NCBI GenBank assembly: GCA_964387285.1
Contig: CAYLWO010000001.1
Span: 273,976-337,975 of the forward strand
Length of the DNA: 64,000 bases
DNA from: Anaerohabitans sp964387285
GTDB taxonomy: Bacteria; Zhuqueibacterota; Zhuqueibacteria; Residuimicrobiales; Residuimicrobiaceae
Direction of reading: 5' to 3'
The notes beneath the pieces are model-generated. The model searched no databases. It was given only the letters and a program-made list of their open reading frames with translations, and was not told the origin of the DNA. The position numbers were made by a program, and so were the translations under genes. Numbering within the stretch: the stretch's first letter is position 1; the number at the start of each line of letters is the position of its first letter. Shown one piece after another: positions 63,339-64,000 of this stretch.

Positions 63339-63980
63339 TTATAGATATCCGCTACGCAGCGCTTTGGCAACTGCTTCTGATTCAGAATGAGCCTGAAGTT
63401 TACGATAAATATTGCGGATGTGGAAACGCACGGTGTCTATGCTGATGTGCAAATTTAACGCCATAGCCTGATACGTATTGCCGTCAGCCAATCCCTGCAA
63501 TATTTCACGCTCCCGGCTGGTTAGAGCGCTGTCGCTGTTGACAAAATTTTTACGGATCGCCTTTTGCCGGAAGAGGTGCACCACTTTACGAGCGATCTGG
63601 GAACTCATAGGTGAACCGCCTTCATACACCTCGCGCAGCGCCTCCAAGAGTCGGGCCGGCGGGGTCTTTTTGCTGAGATAACCGGAAGCGCCGGCGCACA
63701 ATGCCTCAAAAATGCGATCGCTGTCTTCGTAGACGGTCAGCATCAATACTTCCACATCAGGGCATTTTTGTTTAACCTGGCGCACTCCTTCGATGCCGTT
63801 CATGCCGGGCAAGACAATATCCATAAGAATAATGTCCGGCGCCAGGGCCGATAGTTTGCTCAATAATGATTCACAGTCGGTGAACACTGCGGAACAGCAA
63901 TAACCTTCTGTGCCGTTTATGAGTGCTTCCAGACCCTCGCGGATGATAGGATTATCTTCAACAATGGCAATTTCGATCAT
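63339..63980 (-). CDS. NarL/FixJ-type response regulator
   Basis: 213 residues. The receiver domain has the acidic pair VEDN (E8, D9), the phospho-Asp54 in ILMDIVLPGMNG and YLSKKTPP with the conserved Lys. The LuxR-type HTH is LTSREREILQGLADGNTYQAMALNLHISIDTVRFHIRNIYRKLQAHSESEAVAKAL. It should bind DNA as a phosphorylated dimer. The 24 bases after it read as EKEMQNL and a stop overlapping the ATG, the possible end of a sensor kinase gene beyond the window. Confidence 0.93.
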   Translation of the reverse strand: MIEIAIVEDNPIIREGLEALINGTEGYCCSAVFTDCESLLSKLSALAPDIILMDIVLPGMNGIEGVRQVKQKCPDVEVLMLTVYEDSDRIFEALCAGASGYLSKKTPPARLLEALREVYEGGSPMSSQIARKVVHLFRQKAIRKNFVNSDSALTSREREILQGLADGNTYQAMALNLHISIDTVRFHIRNIYRKLQAHSESEAVAKALRSGYL

Positions 63981-64000
63981 AGGTTCTGCATTTCTTTCTC

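Overview
The window looks like a chromosomal contig from an uncultivated, marine- or sediment-type bacterium of the FCB group (KSB1, Calditrichota or Ignavibacteria-like). Three secreted proteins end in a type IX secretion (Por) sorting domain with the NYPNPFNP motif. There is a TonB-dependent receptor with a carboxypeptidase-regulatory N-terminus, several lipoprotein or Tat-exported glycan enzymes, and a membrane-anchored winged-helix regulator of a kind known from Acidobacteria. The phylum is an inference. GC content looks close to 50 percent. No rRNA, tRNA, CRISPR array, insertion sequence or prophage was seen. A 100-base run of N at 37447-37546 marks a scaffold gap.

Region 1 (1-22392, all minus strand, so transcribed right to left) is a sugar-degradation island built around a bacterial microcompartment (BMC). 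In order of transcription it carries a membrane-tethered regulator, a large secreted esterase, a uroporphyrinogen-decarboxylase-like protein, an ABC sugar importer (binding protein and two permeases, no ATPase), L-rhamnose isomerase, three BMC-P pentamer genes, an unknown protein with a possible encapsulation helix, a PduS-like Fe-S flavoprotein, a PduT-type BMC-T shell protein, PduL phosphotransacylase, one BMC-H shell protein, a class II aldolase with a C-terminal encapsulation-type helix, LutA-LutB-LutC lactate oxidation, rhamnulokinase, and three exported glycan enzymes (beta-propeller glycosidase, GH88, WbsX/GH99-like). The expected route is rhamnose to rhamnulose to rhamnulose-1-phosphate, then cleavage to DHAP and L-lactaldehyde. 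Lactaldehyde would go through the compartment to lactate, and LutABC would take lactate to pyruvate. No CoA-acylating aldehyde dehydrogenase, alcohol dehydrogenase or acyl kinase lies in the window.

Region 2 (22393-36602, mostly plus strand) holds the TonB receptor, a secreted beta-helix protein containing a perfect 1118-bp tandem duplication (period 1269 bp), a Tat-exported Gfo/Idh oxidoreductase, an exported Ntn-type amidase, a secreted TIM-barrel protein (minus strand), a decayed FG-GAP/UnbV gene remnant and an intact FG-GAP/UnbV protein.

Region 3 (36964-43733, minus strand) is housekeeping: argG-argH with a promoter and attenuator-like leader, sucC-sucD-NUDIX, and a nitroreductase. Region 4 (43760-63980, minus strand) has a giant beta-galactosidase with an inserted LamG domain, an aromatic amino-acid decarboxylase, an ABC exporter with an unusual N-terminal domain in an operon with a methyltransferase and a membrane protein, a large TIM-barrel protein, a LemA-DUF2207 pair, a D-aminoacylase-like enzyme with a DUF4384 protein, a TMTC-like membrane TPR protein and a NarL-type response regulator. 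Short perfect dyads recur between genes.
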